NCBI RefSeq assembly: GCF_002812985.1
Contig: NZ_PGCP01000015.1
Location: forward strand, 1 to 64,000
Length of the DNA stretch: 64,000 nucleotides
Origin: Aeromonas lusitana
GTDB taxonomy: Bacteria; Pseudomonadota; Gammaproteobacteria; Enterobacterales; Aeromonadaceae
Direction: 5' to 3'
The notes beneath the pieces were generated by a model. That model was not told the DNA's origin and did not search any database. It worked only from the letters and a program-made list of their open reading frames with translations. This document shows positions 1 through 8,913 of the stretch, in pieces. Position numbers and translations under genes: made by a program. Position 1 is the first letter of the stretch, and each line of letters opens with the position of its first letter.

Positions 1-387
1 GCTGCGCCGCTCGGCGAGATCGTGGAAGCAGGCGCCGTAGGGATGGAGATCCGGCTCGACCCCCTTCCAGACGAAGAAGTCGTAGTCGATGGGGGCGGGC
101 AGGCCGTCCAATAGCTCGAAGCCCGGGGTGCCCGGCACGCAGTGCGCCGGCCAGGTGAGATCGGCGTTGGGCATGTCCAGCGGCAGCAGCATGCCGGCGG
201 GATCGGTGACGACCCAGGCGGCATTGCGGGGATGGGCATCCTTGCTGCCGATACGCAGGCTGGCGAGGGCCGCCTGAGCGTTGAGCGCAGCCACTATCTC
301 ATCCCCGCCCACGACGGGCAGTTCGTTCGGGCAGAGGGGGGTGAACCCCTTCTGCGCATCAATATCCAGGCTGGCAACGGTTCCCAT
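1..387 (-). CDS. Nicotinamidase-like cysteine hydrolase, 5' part only
   Basis: The first 129 codons of a gene that runs off the left edge. The N-terminus (MGTVASLDIDAQKGF) has the beta-strand plus aspartate typical of isochorismatase/nicotinamidase-family hydrolases, and an S-K-D-A-H-P stretch follows, as in PncA-type enzymes. These enzymes deamidate nicotinamide to nicotinate in NAD salvage. The catalytic cysteine would lie beyond the edge, so activity cannot be judged. The ATG at 387-385 has an AGGAG just upstream. It diverges from an NrtR-type NAD regulator, which supports a role in NAD metabolism. Confidence 0.7.
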   Translation of the reverse strand, partial: MGTVASLDIDAQKGFTPLCPNELPVVGGDEIVAALNAQAALASLRIGSKDAHPRNAAWVVTDPAGMLLPLDMPNADLTWPAHCVPGTPGFELLDGLPAPIDYDFFVWKGVEPDLHPYGACFHDLAERRS

Positions 388-460
388 GATGGCTCCTGCA
401 CATACTATTCTTGTGATATTATCTACCAAACATTATTAGAAGGCGAGCAGGTCGACCAAG
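388..460. promoter_or_regulatory. Divergent promoter region between nicotinamidase-like gene and nrtR-like gene
   Basis: A 73-bp AT-rich spacer serves both divergent genes. It contains a short perfect palindrome GATATTATC (415-423). NrtR repressors usually bind a palindrome in such a spacer and release it on binding ADP-ribose. I cannot match this site to a defined NrtR consensus, so the operator is an inference from position. Confidence 0.35.
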
Positions 461-1111
461 ATGCCGAGAATGAGTCTGGATATGGTGGTGCTGCGGTTGA
501 ACGAGGAGCGGCTCGAGCTGCTTCTCGAGACCCGCGATCGTCCCCCCTTTGCCCAATGCTGGCAGCTGCCGGCCCTGCGCATCGACGAGACCCGGGACCG
601 GGATCTGGACGCCGCTCGCCATCGCCTGCTGGCGGAGTGGGGGCTGGGCCACTGCTACAGCGAGCAGGTCTGCACCCTCGGCAACCTGGAGCGGGATCCG
701 CGCGGCTGGTCCACCACCCTCGTTTATCTCTGTCTGGTGGAGCCCGAGGTGGAGGTGGTGCGCGGCTGCTGGCAGCCGCTCTCGGCCCTGCCCGGGCTCA
801 GCCTCGCCTTCGATCATATAAACCTCATCGCCAAGGGGCTGGAGCGGCTGCGCATCAAGAGCCGTTACAGCACGCTGCCACTGCAACTGCTGGGGCCCGA
901 GTTCACCCTCTCCGAGGTGCAGCGCGCCTTCGAGATAGTGCTACAGACCCCCATGAACACGGCGGCTTTTCGCAAGCGGATCCACCGTGCCGACATCCTG
1001 GTGGACACGGGCCGCAAACGTACCGGCAAGCAGCGCCCCGCCATCCTCTACCGGCTGGAGAGCCCCTGCTGCGTGATGTTCGATCAGGTGATGCATGGAG
1101 CGGAAGCATGA
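461..1111 (+). CDS. nrtR: NrtR-type Nudix transcriptional regulator
   Basis: 216 aa. The N-terminal half is a Nudix-like fold with a degenerate Nudix box (around residues 40-62, R-x-L-x-E-W), as expected for regulators that bind but do not hydrolyse ADP-ribose. The C-terminal half (about 135-210) is a winged-helix region with the family-typical stretch of basic residues R-K-R-I-H-R-A-D followed by T-G-K-Q-R-P-A. NrtR represses NAD synthesis and salvage genes. Its neighbour upstream is a divergent nicotinamidase-like gene, a classic target. It overlaps the next gene by ATGA. An internal ATG at 470 is an alternative start. Confidence 0.75.
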   Translation: MPRMSLDMVVLRLNEERLELLLETRDRPPFAQCWQLPALRIDETRDRDLDAARHRLLAEWGLGHCYSEQVCTLGNLERDPRGWSTTLVYLCLVEPEVEVVRGCWQPLSALPGLSLAFDHINLIAKGLERLRIKSRYSTLPLQLLGPEFTLSEVQRAFEIVLQTPMNTAAFRKRIHRADILVDTGRKRTGKQRPAILYRLESPCCVMFDQVMHGAEA

Positions 1112-1593
1112 GTCAGGTCGGTGTGCACAAGGTGCTGGTCAGCGCCTGTCTGCTGGGGCAGCCGGTGCGCTACGACGGCCAGAGCAAGGGCATCATCAGC
1201 GACTGGCTGAACGCGCTGGGGGCCGAGGGTAGGACACTGGCGTTCTGCCCCGAGGTGGCGGGTGGCCTGCCGACCCCGCGCCCTCCTGCCGAGCGGCAGG
1301 GTGAGCGGGTGGTGACCGCAAGCGGGCTGGATGTGACGACCGAGTTCGATCGCGGCGCCGAACTCGCACTGCAACTCTGTCAGGCCCAGGGTATTCGCTT
1401 CGCCCTGCTCAAAGAGGGCAGTCCCTCCTGCGGCAGCGGCCGTATCTATGACGGCCGCTTCGAGGGGACTTCCATGGCGGGCGAGGGCAAAACCACGGCC
1501 CTGCTGCGCCGCCACGGCATTCGGGTATTCAGTGAGGATCAGTTGCCGGAGTTGGCCTCGGCGCTCGCCTTGGCGGCAGCCACCTCTGCCTGA
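1108..1593 (+). CDS. DUF523 family protein
   Basis: 161 aa, a full-length DUF523 protein. It shows the family signatures VSACLLGxxxRYDG near the N-terminus, FCPEVAGGLPTPRPP in the middle and KEGSPSCGSGRIYDG near residue 95, with three conserved cysteines that suggest metal or cluster binding. The biochemical function is unknown. It is translationally coupled to nrtR through an ATGA overlap. Its 3' end overlaps the convergent acyltransferase gene by 55 bp. Confidence 0.85.
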   Translation: MSQVGVHKVLVSACLLGQPVRYDGQSKGIISDWLNALGAEGRTLAFCPEVAGGLPTPRPPAERQGERVVTASGLDVTTEFDRGAELALQLCQAQGIRFALLKEGSPSCGSGRIYDGRFEGTSMAGEGKTTALLRRHGIRVFSEDQLPELASALALAAATSA

Positions 1594-2492
1594 CTCAGGG
1601 CGTCGGCCTCCTGCCACTGGGCCAGCGTCCTGTCCTTCTCCTGCCAACGCTGGTTCAGCCACTGCTGGAAGCCGCGCTTGAACTGCTTGTCGTTGAAGTA
1701 ATCCCCCACCAACTGCTCGTCCACGGGCAGCTCCTCGATGCGTACCCGGATGCGCTTCATCCGCCCCATCAGGAAGTCCTTGAAGGGCGTCTCGCTGTTG
1801 TCCGGGTAGCTGATGGTGACGTTGATCAGGCTGTCGAACTGCTCCCCCATGGCGGCCAGGGTGAACGCTAGCCCCGCCGCCTTGGGAGGCATCAGGTGTC
1901 GATAGGGGGAGCGCGCCGCATCCCGCTTGGGCTCGGTGAAGCGGGTACCTTCCACGAAGTTGATGACGGTGGTGGGGATATGGCGAAACTTCTCGCAGGC
2001 GCTGCGGGTTGTTTCGATATCTTTCCCTCTCAAATGCGGGTTTCGCAGCAGGAACTCCCGTGAATAGCGGCGCATGAAGGGCATGTCCAATCCCCAGCAG
2101 GCCAGCCCCATCAAGGGGATATAGATGAGTTCGTGCTTCATGAAGAACTTGGGCACCGGCAGCCGGTCCCGGAACAGGTGACCCAGCACCACTATGTCGG
2201 TCCAGCTCATGTGATTGCTGATGATCAGATACCAGCCATCCTTGCGCAGTTGGGTGTCATCTTCGATCTGCCACTCGATGCGGGTGGTCAAGCGGATCAC
2301 GAAGGCGTTGCAGCCGAGCCAGCAGCGCATGATGCCGTTGTTGATGCGGCTGCAGGCGCGGCCAAGGGCCGGGATCGGCAGCAGCTTGACCAGGGAGACC
2401 AGCAGGATCAGGCTGGAGACCAGGATGATGAACAATATGGTCAGGCTGGCGCTGATGAACATCACCAGCGGGCCGGGGAGAAACGTTAGCAT
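1539..2492 (-). CDS. 1-acyl-glycerol-3-phosphate acyltransferase, YihG-like
   Basis: 317 aa. Residues 1-40 form a membrane anchor of two hydrophobic stretches. The catalytic acyltransferase motif NHMSWTD lies near residue 93 and the substrate-binding FVEGTRF motif near 178. These fit PlsC/YihG enzymes that acylate lysophosphatidic acid at the inner membrane. The Ala/Glu-rich C-terminal tail (QAEVAAAKASAEANSGN) extends over the 3' end of the convergent DUF523 gene. It lies 9 bp downstream of a paralogue in the same orientation, so the pair is probably one transcript. Confidence 0.85.
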   Translation of the reverse strand: MLTFLPGPLVMFISASLTILFIILVSSLILLVSLVKLLPIPALGRACSRINNGIMRCWLGCNAFVIRLTTRIEWQIEDDTQLRKDGWYLIISNHMSWTDIVVLGHLFRDRLPVPKFFMKHELIYIPLMGLACWGLDMPFMRRYSREFLLRNPHLRGKDIETTRSACEKFRHIPTTVINFVEGTRFTEPKRDAARSPYRHLMPPKAAGLAFTLAAMGEQFDSLINVTISYPDNSETPFKDFLMGRMKRIRVRIEELPVDEQLVGDYFNDKQFKRGFQQWLNQRWQEKDRTLAQWQEADALSQAEVAAAKASAEANSGN

Positions 2493-2501
2493 GGGCGTCG
2501 T

Positions 2502-3401
2502 TTACTGTGTCTCGTCCGCCAGCAGTTGGCTCAGGGTCTGGTCCTTCTCGTGCCAGATCCCGTTCAACCACTGTTGAAACTCTTGTTGGAACTCGGGGTC
2601 ATTGAAGTAATCCCCCACCAGATTGCGTTCGATCGGCAGAAACCGCACCCGAACCTTGATCTCCTTGACCCGGCCGCACATGAAGTCCCAATAGCTGGGA
2701 ATGCCGCCCGGATAGGCGATGGTCACATCCACCAGTTTGTGCAGCTGATCCCCCATGGCCGCCAGGGTAAAGGCGACACCGCCGGCTCTCGGATGCAGCA
2801 GGTGGCGATAGGGGGCGGCCTGTTTGTCATGTTTGTGGGCGGTGAAGCGGGTACCCTCGACGAAGTTCATCACACTCACCGGAATGTGGCGGAACTTGGC
2901 ACAGGCCTTGCGCGTCGTTTCTATGTCTTTTCCCTTCAGATGGGGTCGTTTTTCCAGAAATTTACGGGAGTAACGTCGCATGAAGGGAAAATCCAGCGCC
3001 CACCAGGCCAGACCGAGAAAAGGTACCCAAATCAGTTCTTTCTTGAGGAAAAACTTCAGGAAGGGGATTTTCTGATTAAAAATCCGCTGTAATACCAGTA
3101 TGTCGACCCAGGATTGATGGTTGGCAATCACCATATACCACTCATTCCGGCTCCCTTTGTCCACTCCGACCACCTCAAAATCGGTTCTGATGATGACTTT
3201 CTGGATCAGGTTGTTGAAACCAATCCAGCAGCTGGCACAGCCGTCCAGCAGGGCGTTGCACAGGGTGCGCCAGCCCTTGAGCGGCAGCAGCAGTTTCACC
3301 AGGCCGAGCAGCAGGATGGGAACAAACCAGAACAGGGTGTTGAGAAAATAGAGCAGGGTCGAGAGGCTGCCACGCAGTCGCTCTATCAGCTTGTTGGCCA
3401 T
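2502..3401 (-). CDS. Acyltransferase, paralogue of the downstream YihG-like gene
   Basis: 299 aa with the same plan as the next gene: an N-terminal membrane anchor, NHQSWVD near residue 93 and FVEGTRF near 180. The two proteins align throughout, including the shared block KDIETTR and the C-terminal VGDYFND. They are a tandem gene duplication with probably divided acyl-chain or headgroup preference in phospholipid synthesis. This is the first gene of the pair. A short 137-bp gap separates it from the comM remnant. Confidence 0.85.
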   Translation of the reverse strand: MANKLIERLRGSLSTLLYFLNTLFWFVPILLLGLVKLLLPLKGWRTLCNALLDGCASCWIGFNNLIQKVIIRTDFEVVGVDKGSRNEWYMVIANHQSWVDILVLQRIFNQKIPFLKFFLKKELIWVPFLGLAWWALDFPFMRRYSRKFLEKRPHLKGKDIETTRKACAKFRHIPVSVMNFVEGTRFTAHKHDKQAAPYRHLLHPRAGGVAFTLAAMGDQLHKLVDVTIAYPGGIPSYWDFMCGRVKEIKVRVRFLPIERNLVGDYFNDPEFQQEFQQWLNGIWHEKDQTLSQLLADETQ

Positions 3402-3538
3402 GAGTCGCGTCCGTCTTCTTGTCTGTGGGTGACCAACAAGTGGTCTGATCTGTGCTCATAGTATCAGCCGATGCGTCACTAGACCATGTATGGCAGCTTG
3501 ACCCGTATAGGACTCACTCATCCTTAAACCCCCAAGAT

Positions 3539-4212
3539 TCAACCGCTGCGCAGCCGGGATAGCAGCCTGTCCATGGCCCGGTAGCCGAGCGCCTCTATCA
3601 GATGCTCCCGCTCGATGGCGGGCCGCCCCGCCAGATCGGCTATGGTGCGCGACACCCGCAATATGCGGTGCCAGGCCCGGATGCTGAGCCCCAGCCTCTG
3701 GATGGCACTCTCCAAAAATTCGGCATCTTGTGGTGATAATCGACAAATGGCTTCGATTTCACGGCTATCCAGCAGGTTGTTGAGCTTGCCGTTGCGGGCC
3801 AGCATCCGCTCCCTCGCTGCCAGTACCCGTTCGCGGATCTGCTGGCTCGATTCTCCCCGCTGGGCCTTGCCGGTGAGGCTGCCCTTGGGCAGCAGCGGCA
3901 CCTCCACCGTCAGATCGAAGCGGTCGAGGAAGGGACCGGAGAGCTTGCCGAGGTAGCGCAGGATCTGATCCGGGCTGGAGCGGGTCTGACCGTCCCCATA
4001 GTGGCCGCAGGGGCTGGGATTCATGGCCCCGATGAGCTGAAAGCGGGCGGGGAAATCCACCTGGCGGGCGGCCCGGCTGATGGTGATGTGACCTGTTTCC
4101 AGCGGTTCGCGCAGGGCATCCAGCACCTTGCGCTCAAACTCCGGCAGCTCGTCCAAAAACAACACGCCATTGTGGGCCAGGGAAATTTCCCCCGGCCTGG
4201 GGTGGCTGCCAC
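3539..4212 (-). pseudogene. comM: comM, 3' portion, cut off by transposon
   Basis: The C-terminal 224 codons of ComM (YifB-type Mg-chelatase/AAA+ helicase), which promotes branch migration of incoming DNA in natural transformation. It includes the Walker B region LFLDELPEF, the NPSPCGHYGD block and the C-terminal Mg-chelatase domain. The reading frame is intact to the stop, but the 5' part lies 20 kb away at 24327-25172. Joining the two at the GTGGC (coding strand) duplication restores a frame of about 504 aa, the usual ComM length, so the gene is broken only by the insertion. Confidence 0.95.
4208..4212. repeat. Target site duplication, left copy (GCCAC)
   Basis: GCCAC abuts the transposon tip TGTCATTTTT at 4213. 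The same five bases follow the other tip at 24327-24331. A 5-bp duplication is the hallmark of Tn7-family insertion. The site lies in the comM codons for the G-G-G-S loop. Confidence 0.95.
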
Positions 4213-4316
4213 TGTCATTTTTCGAAATTAGTGAGACAGCTCAAACCATAGATCAATGAGTTAGGGCTATTTTTACTCAAATAGATGAGACGATTTTTTG
4301 TCAATAGATGAGACGA
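4213..4316. repeat. Transposon left end with TnsB-binding-like repeats
   Basis: The tip TGTCATTTTT (4213-4222) is followed by a diverged site AAATTAGTGAGACA (4226-4239 region) and two identical copies of AATAGATGAGACGA at 4280-4293 and 4303-4316, spaced 23 bp. The same motif occurs in inverted orientation at the right end. Multiple TnsB sites of this kind form the Tn7-type ends. The innermost copy runs up to the tnsA ribosome binding site. Confidence 0.85.
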
Positions 4317-4324
4317 GGTCTACT

Positions 4325-5014
4325 TTGAGTGGAAATAGCTGCGACAAGGTTCAGGTGCGTCAAGTTCGTAAGATAGGTCCTACCCGCCGAAGTGTCTCCG
4401 GTAGCTATCAGTTCCGTGGAAAAGAGGCGATCCAGTATGAATCCACGCTGGAGCGCGACTTCCTCATTCGCCACGAATTTTTCCCCAATATTGTCTCTAT
4501 CACTCCTCAGCCTGCTGAGATCCCATTCATCGGTGACAACGGTCGGCCCTACACCTATACCCCTGATTTTCTGATGTCCTTACGGCACCTCAATGGTGAA
4601 GCCACACAACATGTCCTGGTAGAAGTAAAACCCCGGGATCTATGGGTGGAAAACTGGCGGGCATGGTCATCCAAGTGGAAGGCCGCAAGACGTTTTGCCC
4701 GCAATCAAGGATGGTTATTCAAGATCTATGACGAGTCGCGGATCCGCGACCGTGCGCTGGAAAACATCAAGTTCCTTGACCGTTACCAACGTTTTGCTCA
4801 AGCACCAGGACACACAGATACGTTACTGCATGCTCTGTATCAAATAGGGCCGTTGAGTCGTGATGCTCTGTTCGCTCACTGTGGGGTAATAGCAGGAGAT
4901 GAACGCCCCTGGGCTGTTGCCATTTGGTATCTCTTGGCAATGCGTAAAATCGACTGTGACATCACACAGCAGCTTGATGGCGAGACCGTACTTTGGACGC
5001 TTCAAAATGGATAA
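4325..5014 (+). CDS. tnsA: TnsA endonuclease subunit of the Tn7-like transposase
   Basis: 229 aa from the TTG at 4325, chosen because CGAGG lies six bases upstream. An in-frame TTG at 4298 would start inside the terminal repeat. TnsA cuts the 5' ends of the element during cut-and-paste transposition. The restriction-enzyme-like active site is visible: a glutamate in YESTLERDF (E39 or E43), D81 in YTPDFL and V-E-V-K (E100, K102). The C-terminal part (about 105-229) is the region that contacts TnsC in the family. It overlaps tnsB by 8 bp. Confidence 0.9.
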   Translation: MSGNSCDKVQVRQVRKIGPTRRSVSGSYQFRGKEAIQYESTLERDFLIRHEFFPNIVSITPQPAEIPFIGDNGRPYTYTPDFLMSLRHLNGEATQHVLVEVKPRDLWVENWRAWSSKWKAARRFARNQGWLFKIYDESRIRDRALENIKFLDRYQRFAQAPGHTDTLLHALYQIGPLSRDALFAHCGVIAGDERPWAVAIWYLLAMRKIDCDITQQLDGETVLWTLQNG

Positions 5015-6935
5015 TAACAAGCCAACAAGGACGCAAGGTGGCATAGTCCCCATCCGCCAGCGGCTGGCTCTGGACGTTGGTCAGTTTGTTCAGCATGAAG
5101 GACTGACATACCGAATCGTGCAGCAAATCGACTTCAACAGTCTGCTTGGGAGTGACGTAATCACAGGCCGCAAAAAACTACTCCCGATTAATGAACTCTC
5201 ATCCCCACCAAATCCGCAGGTCGCCAAACTGGATACCCGCATTGACCTCGACGGTATCGAGGATAAGGATTGGCGCGCTGCGAATGAACGATTCGAAGCC
5301 ATAAAACCCTTGCTCGACCAAGCTCCCAGTATTGGACGAGAGGAGGTTAATAAGCGTGCTCTCGAAGTCGGTGTCAGCTCTTCAACCTTGTATCGCTGGC
5401 TATCCAGATATCAGGCAGTAGAGACACTATCTGCGCTCATACCGATGAGCCGTGGTTGGCGAGGTGGTCGTGCCCGATTGACCCCTCAGCAAGAGCAGAT
5501 CATCAACGAGACCATTGAATCCATTTACCTGACCGTTCAGCGATCTTCCATTCAAAAGGTTGTTAATGAAGTTTTTCTCCAATGCGAGAAGAGGAAAATT
5601 CCATCCCCTGGGGCCACGGCTATCAGGGCAAGAGTAGAGCAGATATCGGAGCGAGAGCAGCTGAGGAAACGAGGCTTTAGGGAGAAGGCGAAGAACAAGT
5701 TTACAGCTGCTCCAGGGAGCTTTCCTGGCGCAGACTATCCTCTCTCTGTCATTCAGATTGACCACACGCCAGCCGACATCATCCTGGTAGACGATATACA
5801 TCGTAAGCCCATTGGCCGCCCGTGGATTACATTGGCAATGGATGTCTATAGCCGGATGGTGACCGGGTATTACCTCTCTTTCGATCCGCCTTCCGAAACG
5901 TCTGTCGCCATGTGTGTTGCCCATTCCATCCTTCCTAAGGAGGAGTGGATGACATTGCACCGAGTAGAAAGCAGCTGGCCTGTATGGGGCATCCCTAAAA
6001 CGATCCATGTTGATAATGGCGCTGACTTTCGCTCTATCAACTTCAGCAAATCCTGTCAGATGTACGGCATCAATCTCAGCTTCAGACCGGTCAAACAACC
6101 CCGATATGGAGGACACATAGAGCGGATCCTCGGCACTCTGGTCAAAGAGCTGCATGACTTGCCAGGAACCACATTTTCGAATATCCGGGACCGTAAAGAC
6201 TACGACTCCGACAAGCGGGCCGTCATGACCAAGGACGAGCTCGAGAAGTGGCTGGTGACGTTTATCTGCAATATCTATCACCAGCGCTACCACAATGGCA
6301 TTGGCATGAGCCCTCTGGCCAAGTGGGATATTGGCATCAATGGAAATAGTGAAGTTGACGGGATTGGCTACCCACCAAGACCTGCAGATAGGATGACGAT
6401 CCTACTCGACTTCCTGCCGTCATTCAGACGAACCGTGCAGGTATTCGGTGTCACCATTGAGGGGCTCACCTACTTTGCAGACACGCTGCGCTTCTGGCTC
6501 AACGCCACAGATCCGGATACCGGGACAAAAAGACAGTTCATTTTTCGCCGGGATCCAAGAGATATTTCCTACATCTGGTTCTTTGACCCAGAGCTAGAGC
6601 AATACTTCAAAGTCCCGTTGGCAGATCAGTCACTACCATCAATGAGCATGTGGGAGTATCAGCAGGCTAGGAAGCGATTGAAAGAGCAGGGATACGTGTC
6701 CCCGACTGAACCCCAGATCCTCAATACCATCACTCAACTGCGTGAGATCGTCGAAGAGTCCAAAAACTCGACCAAAAAAGCACGTCGACAGTCACAACGC
6801 AGACGTGAACATGAGAAAGGTATTAGTCCTGCAACCCCCTTGCCGGTCCCCGGCACACCCATATCTCCGATACCTGAGCCATCAGCGCTAGATTTCAGCG
6901 AGATAGAGCCTTACGACGATGGAGATATAGCATGA
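5007..6935 (+). CDS. tnsB: TnsB, DDE transposase
   Basis: 642 aa. The ATG at 5007 lies inside the end of tnsA. The RNase H-fold catalytic triad is D252 (QIDHTPAD), D336 (HVDNGADF) and E372 (GGHIERILG), with the typical D-35-E spacing. Helix-turn-helix DNA-binding regions precede it (about 90-220), and a Mu-transposase-type beta barrel follows (about 470-560). A basic C-terminal tail (around 585-600, KKARRQSQRRR) precedes a proline-rich end likely to contact TnsC. It binds the end repeats and joins the 3' ends to target DNA. The ATGA overlap with tnsC implies coupled translation. Confidence 0.95.
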   Translation: MDNNKPTRTQGGIVPIRQRLALDVGQFVQHEGLTYRIVQQIDFNSLLGSDVITGRKKLLPINELSSPPNPQVAKLDTRIDLDGIEDKDWRAANERFEAIKPLLDQAPSIGREEVNKRALEVGVSSSTLYRWLSRYQAVETLSALIPMSRGWRGGRARLTPQQEQIINETIESIYLTVQRSSIQKVVNEVFLQCEKRKIPSPGATAIRARVEQISEREQLRKRGFREKAKNKFTAAPGSFPGADYPLSVIQIDHTPADIILVDDIHRKPIGRPWITLAMDVYSRMVTGYYLSFDPPSETSVAMCVAHSILPKEEWMTLHRVESSWPVWGIPKTIHVDNGADFRSINFSKSCQMYGINLSFRPVKQPRYGGHIERILGTLVKELHDLPGTTFSNIRDRKDYDSDKRAVMTKDELEKWLVTFICNIYHQRYHNGIGMSPLAKWDIGINGNSEVDGIGYPPRPADRMTILLDFLPSFRRTVQVFGVTIEGLTYFADTLRFWLNATDPDTGTKRQFIFRRDPRDISYIWFFDPELEQYFKVPLADQSLPSMSMWEYQQARKRLKEQGYVSPTEPQILNTITQLREIVEESKNSTKKARRQSQRRREHEKGISPATPLPVPGTPISPIPEPSALDFSEIEPYDDGDIA

Positions 6936-7822
6936 ATGATCTCGCGCACCTTCATCCCGACTTCCGACATGTGATGAATCTGTCGGACCAAGAGCGAATG
7001 GCCTTCATAAACCAGCCGAGGTGGATTGGTTACACTGCGGCCAACCAGATACTGGCAGCTCTCAATGAGCTTGTTGAACAGCCTAAGAAACCCAGGATGT
7101 TGAATTTGCTACTGGTTGGTGAGCCCAACAACGGCAAGACTACAATTGTGCGTCATTTCCATGAGCAGTATTACAAGGCTACTGAGGATGAACACCCAGA
7201 AGGATTCAAGCCCATCATCCTCGCGGAATCACCGCCAACGGCTGATGAGAAAGGGTTATATGTATCGATACTGGAGCGATTTTTCACGCCCTACCGAATA
7301 TCTGATCCAACAGTAAAACTGCGCTACCAGGTTATTCACCTCTGCCGGGTATGTAAGGTGAAGATGCTGATTATCGACGAGTTTCACTCGCTGCTGGCTG
7401 GATCTGCAATCAAACAGCGGGAGCTCATGAATGCCATTAAACTGCTATGTAATGAACTAATGATCCCTATTGTGGCGGTGGGGACGACAGAGGCTGTTCG
7501 TGTTCTGCACACAGATCCCCAACATGCCAGTCGCTTTGATGTCAAAACCCTGCCAGCTTGGAAGCTGGACAACGAGTTCGCAAAGTTGGTGCTAAGTTTC
7601 GAGCGTATCTTGCCGCTAAAGCGGCCATCGTCATTGCGCACAGCAGAGTGCATCCAGCTTCTCCATGCTATCTCAGGAGGTAATCTGGGCAATCTGCAGC
7701 GATTACTTTCCACATGTGCCATCGCAGCAATCAAGGATGGTTCGGAGCAAGTCAGCCGTGACCTGATTGCACAGCACATGTGGCTTCGTCCCACAAACGG
7801 CCTGAGAGAAACCATGAGGTGA
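6932..7822 (+). CDS. tnsC: TnsC/TniB AAA+ regulator ATPase
   Basis: 296 aa. Walker A is GEPNNGKT (63-70) and Walker B is MLIIDE (145-150), with a sensor region around VAVGTTEA. TnsC polymerises on target DNA and links the target selector to TnsAB. The length is closer to TniB of Tn5053/Tn6022-type elements than to the larger TnsC of canonical Tn7. It overlaps both neighbours (ATGA with tnsB, GTGA with tniQ). Confidence 0.93.
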   Translation: MNDLAHLHPDFRHVMNLSDQERMAFINQPRWIGYTAANQILAALNELVEQPKKPRMLNLLLVGEPNNGKTTIVRHFHEQYYKATEDEHPEGFKPIILAESPPTADEKGLYVSILERFFTPYRISDPTVKLRYQVIHLCRVCKVKMLIIDEFHSLLAGSAIKQRELMNAIKLLCNELMIPIVAVGTTEAVRVLHTDPQHASRFDVKTLPAWKLDNEFAKLVLSFERILPLKRPSSLRTAECIQLLHAISGGNLGNLQRLLSTCAIAAIKDGSEQVSRDLIAQHMWLRPTNGLRETMR

Positions 7823-8913
7823 GCCTTATCTGGCCTGTACAGATATCCCCTCTCAAGGACGAGCTGTTGTCCTCTTGGCTCGTCAGAGCATCCTTGGCTC
7901 ATGGGTGTGATCCAATGTCTCTCACATCCGCTGTATGGCCAACATGGAGAGCCTGGACAGTCGATATTGATCGTACCCTTGATGACACAAGATTACAGAG
8001 CCTGTGCGGCTCATCAGGCTTGAGTATTGATGAGCTGAGTAACATGACCCTGTTTCATCATTTGGATGGGAAAATCCTTTTAATCGGGAAAAGGCCTTCC
8101 AATTTGCCTTGGGTGATCGCAATGGGGAGTCGTAATCGTCAGCACAAGATGGGCGTACCCTATTGTCCAGGTTGCTTACGAATGGATGACCCTTATTTTC
8201 GGTGGCAATGGCGCTTGGCATGGCATACCTACTGTCCTCTACATCATCATGAGCTGATTGAGTGCTGCCCTTCCTGCAATATGCCGGTTCAGTATCACCG
8301 AGTTTCAGCACAGACACCTCACATAGGGATTTGCTTCCATTGTGGCTATGACCTCAGCTCGGCGGTCTCTGCTCGTGTTGGGGCGATGCAGCCGGATTTC
8401 CAGAAACTAGCGTCCAATGTCTTTGGCACAGGGGCAGTAGACTGGGGAGGCCGACAGATATCATCCCTAGACTGGTTTGTATTGGCCAAGCTCTTACTCA
8501 ATCTCATCCGACGCTCGGCATCCAGAGAACAAAAAGCACCTTCGCATTTAGGGGATTTTATCCAGGCCACTGGAATTGATTTGCACTCACTCCCGTTGCC
8601 ACCAACACAGTTACCAATAGAGCTGTTACCGCTTGAGCAAAGAAAACCCCTCCTGGCAGCGGTGGCTCAGATGCTATCCCTTGAGCGCAACCTACTGCTC
8701 CATTTACTCAAGGAATATGGTGTCTCACGCAATACGTTGATGAATGAACTGACTTGGCCATCACAGGCAGTGATGGACTGGATCGATGCTCTACCGGCAA
8801 ACAGCATTCAACGTATCAGAACTAATCCCATTCAGATCCGGAGGCCGAAAGCCAAAGAGGTTGTTCGCCGTGAATGGGCCAGATTGTTACGCCGCCATGG
8901 CCTGCTGCGATGA
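7819..8913 (+). CDS. tniQ: TniQ/TnsD-family target-site protein
   Basis: 364 aa from a GTG at 7819 that overlaps the tnsC stop. The N-terminal TniQ domain starts IWPVQISPLKDELLSSW and contains zinc-ribbon cysteines: YCPGC, a histidine-rich CPLHHHE segment, CCPSC and CFHCG (about 115-180). TniQ proteins couple a DNA target recogniser to TnsC. At 364 aa it lacks the long C-terminal DNA-binding part of Tn7 TnsD. It therefore probably works together with the next gene rather than recognising comM alone. Confidence 0.88.
   Translation: MSLIWPVQISPLKDELLSSWLVRASLAHGCDPMSLTSAVWPTWRAWTVDIDRTLDDTRLQSLCGSSGLSIDELSNMTLFHHLDGKILLIGKRPSNLPWVIAMGSRNRQHKMGVPYCPGCLRMDDPYFRWQWRLAWHTYCPLHHHELIECCPSCNMPVQYHRVSAQTPHIGICFHCGYDLSSAVSARVGAMQPDFQKLASNVFGTGAVDWGGRQISSLDWFVLAKLLLNLIRRSASREQKAPSHLGDFIQATGIDLHSLPLPPTQLPIELLPLEQRKPLLAAVAQMLSLERNLLLHLLKEYGVSRNTLMNELTWPSQAVMDWIDALPANSIQRIRTNPIQIRRPKAKEVVRREWARLLRRHGLLR

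Noticed and set aside
142..1593. A 483-codon frame spanning the nrtR and DUF523 genes
   Set aside because: Only its last part is the DUF523 protein. The rest is an alternative frame over nrtR with low-complexity Ala/Arg/Gly composition.
4280..4316. CRISPR-like repeats at the transposon left end
   Set aside because: There are only two identical 14-bp units 23 bp apart, with related copies at the other end. They are transposase sites. No cas gene or array occurs in the window, so this is not a CRISPR-associated transposon.
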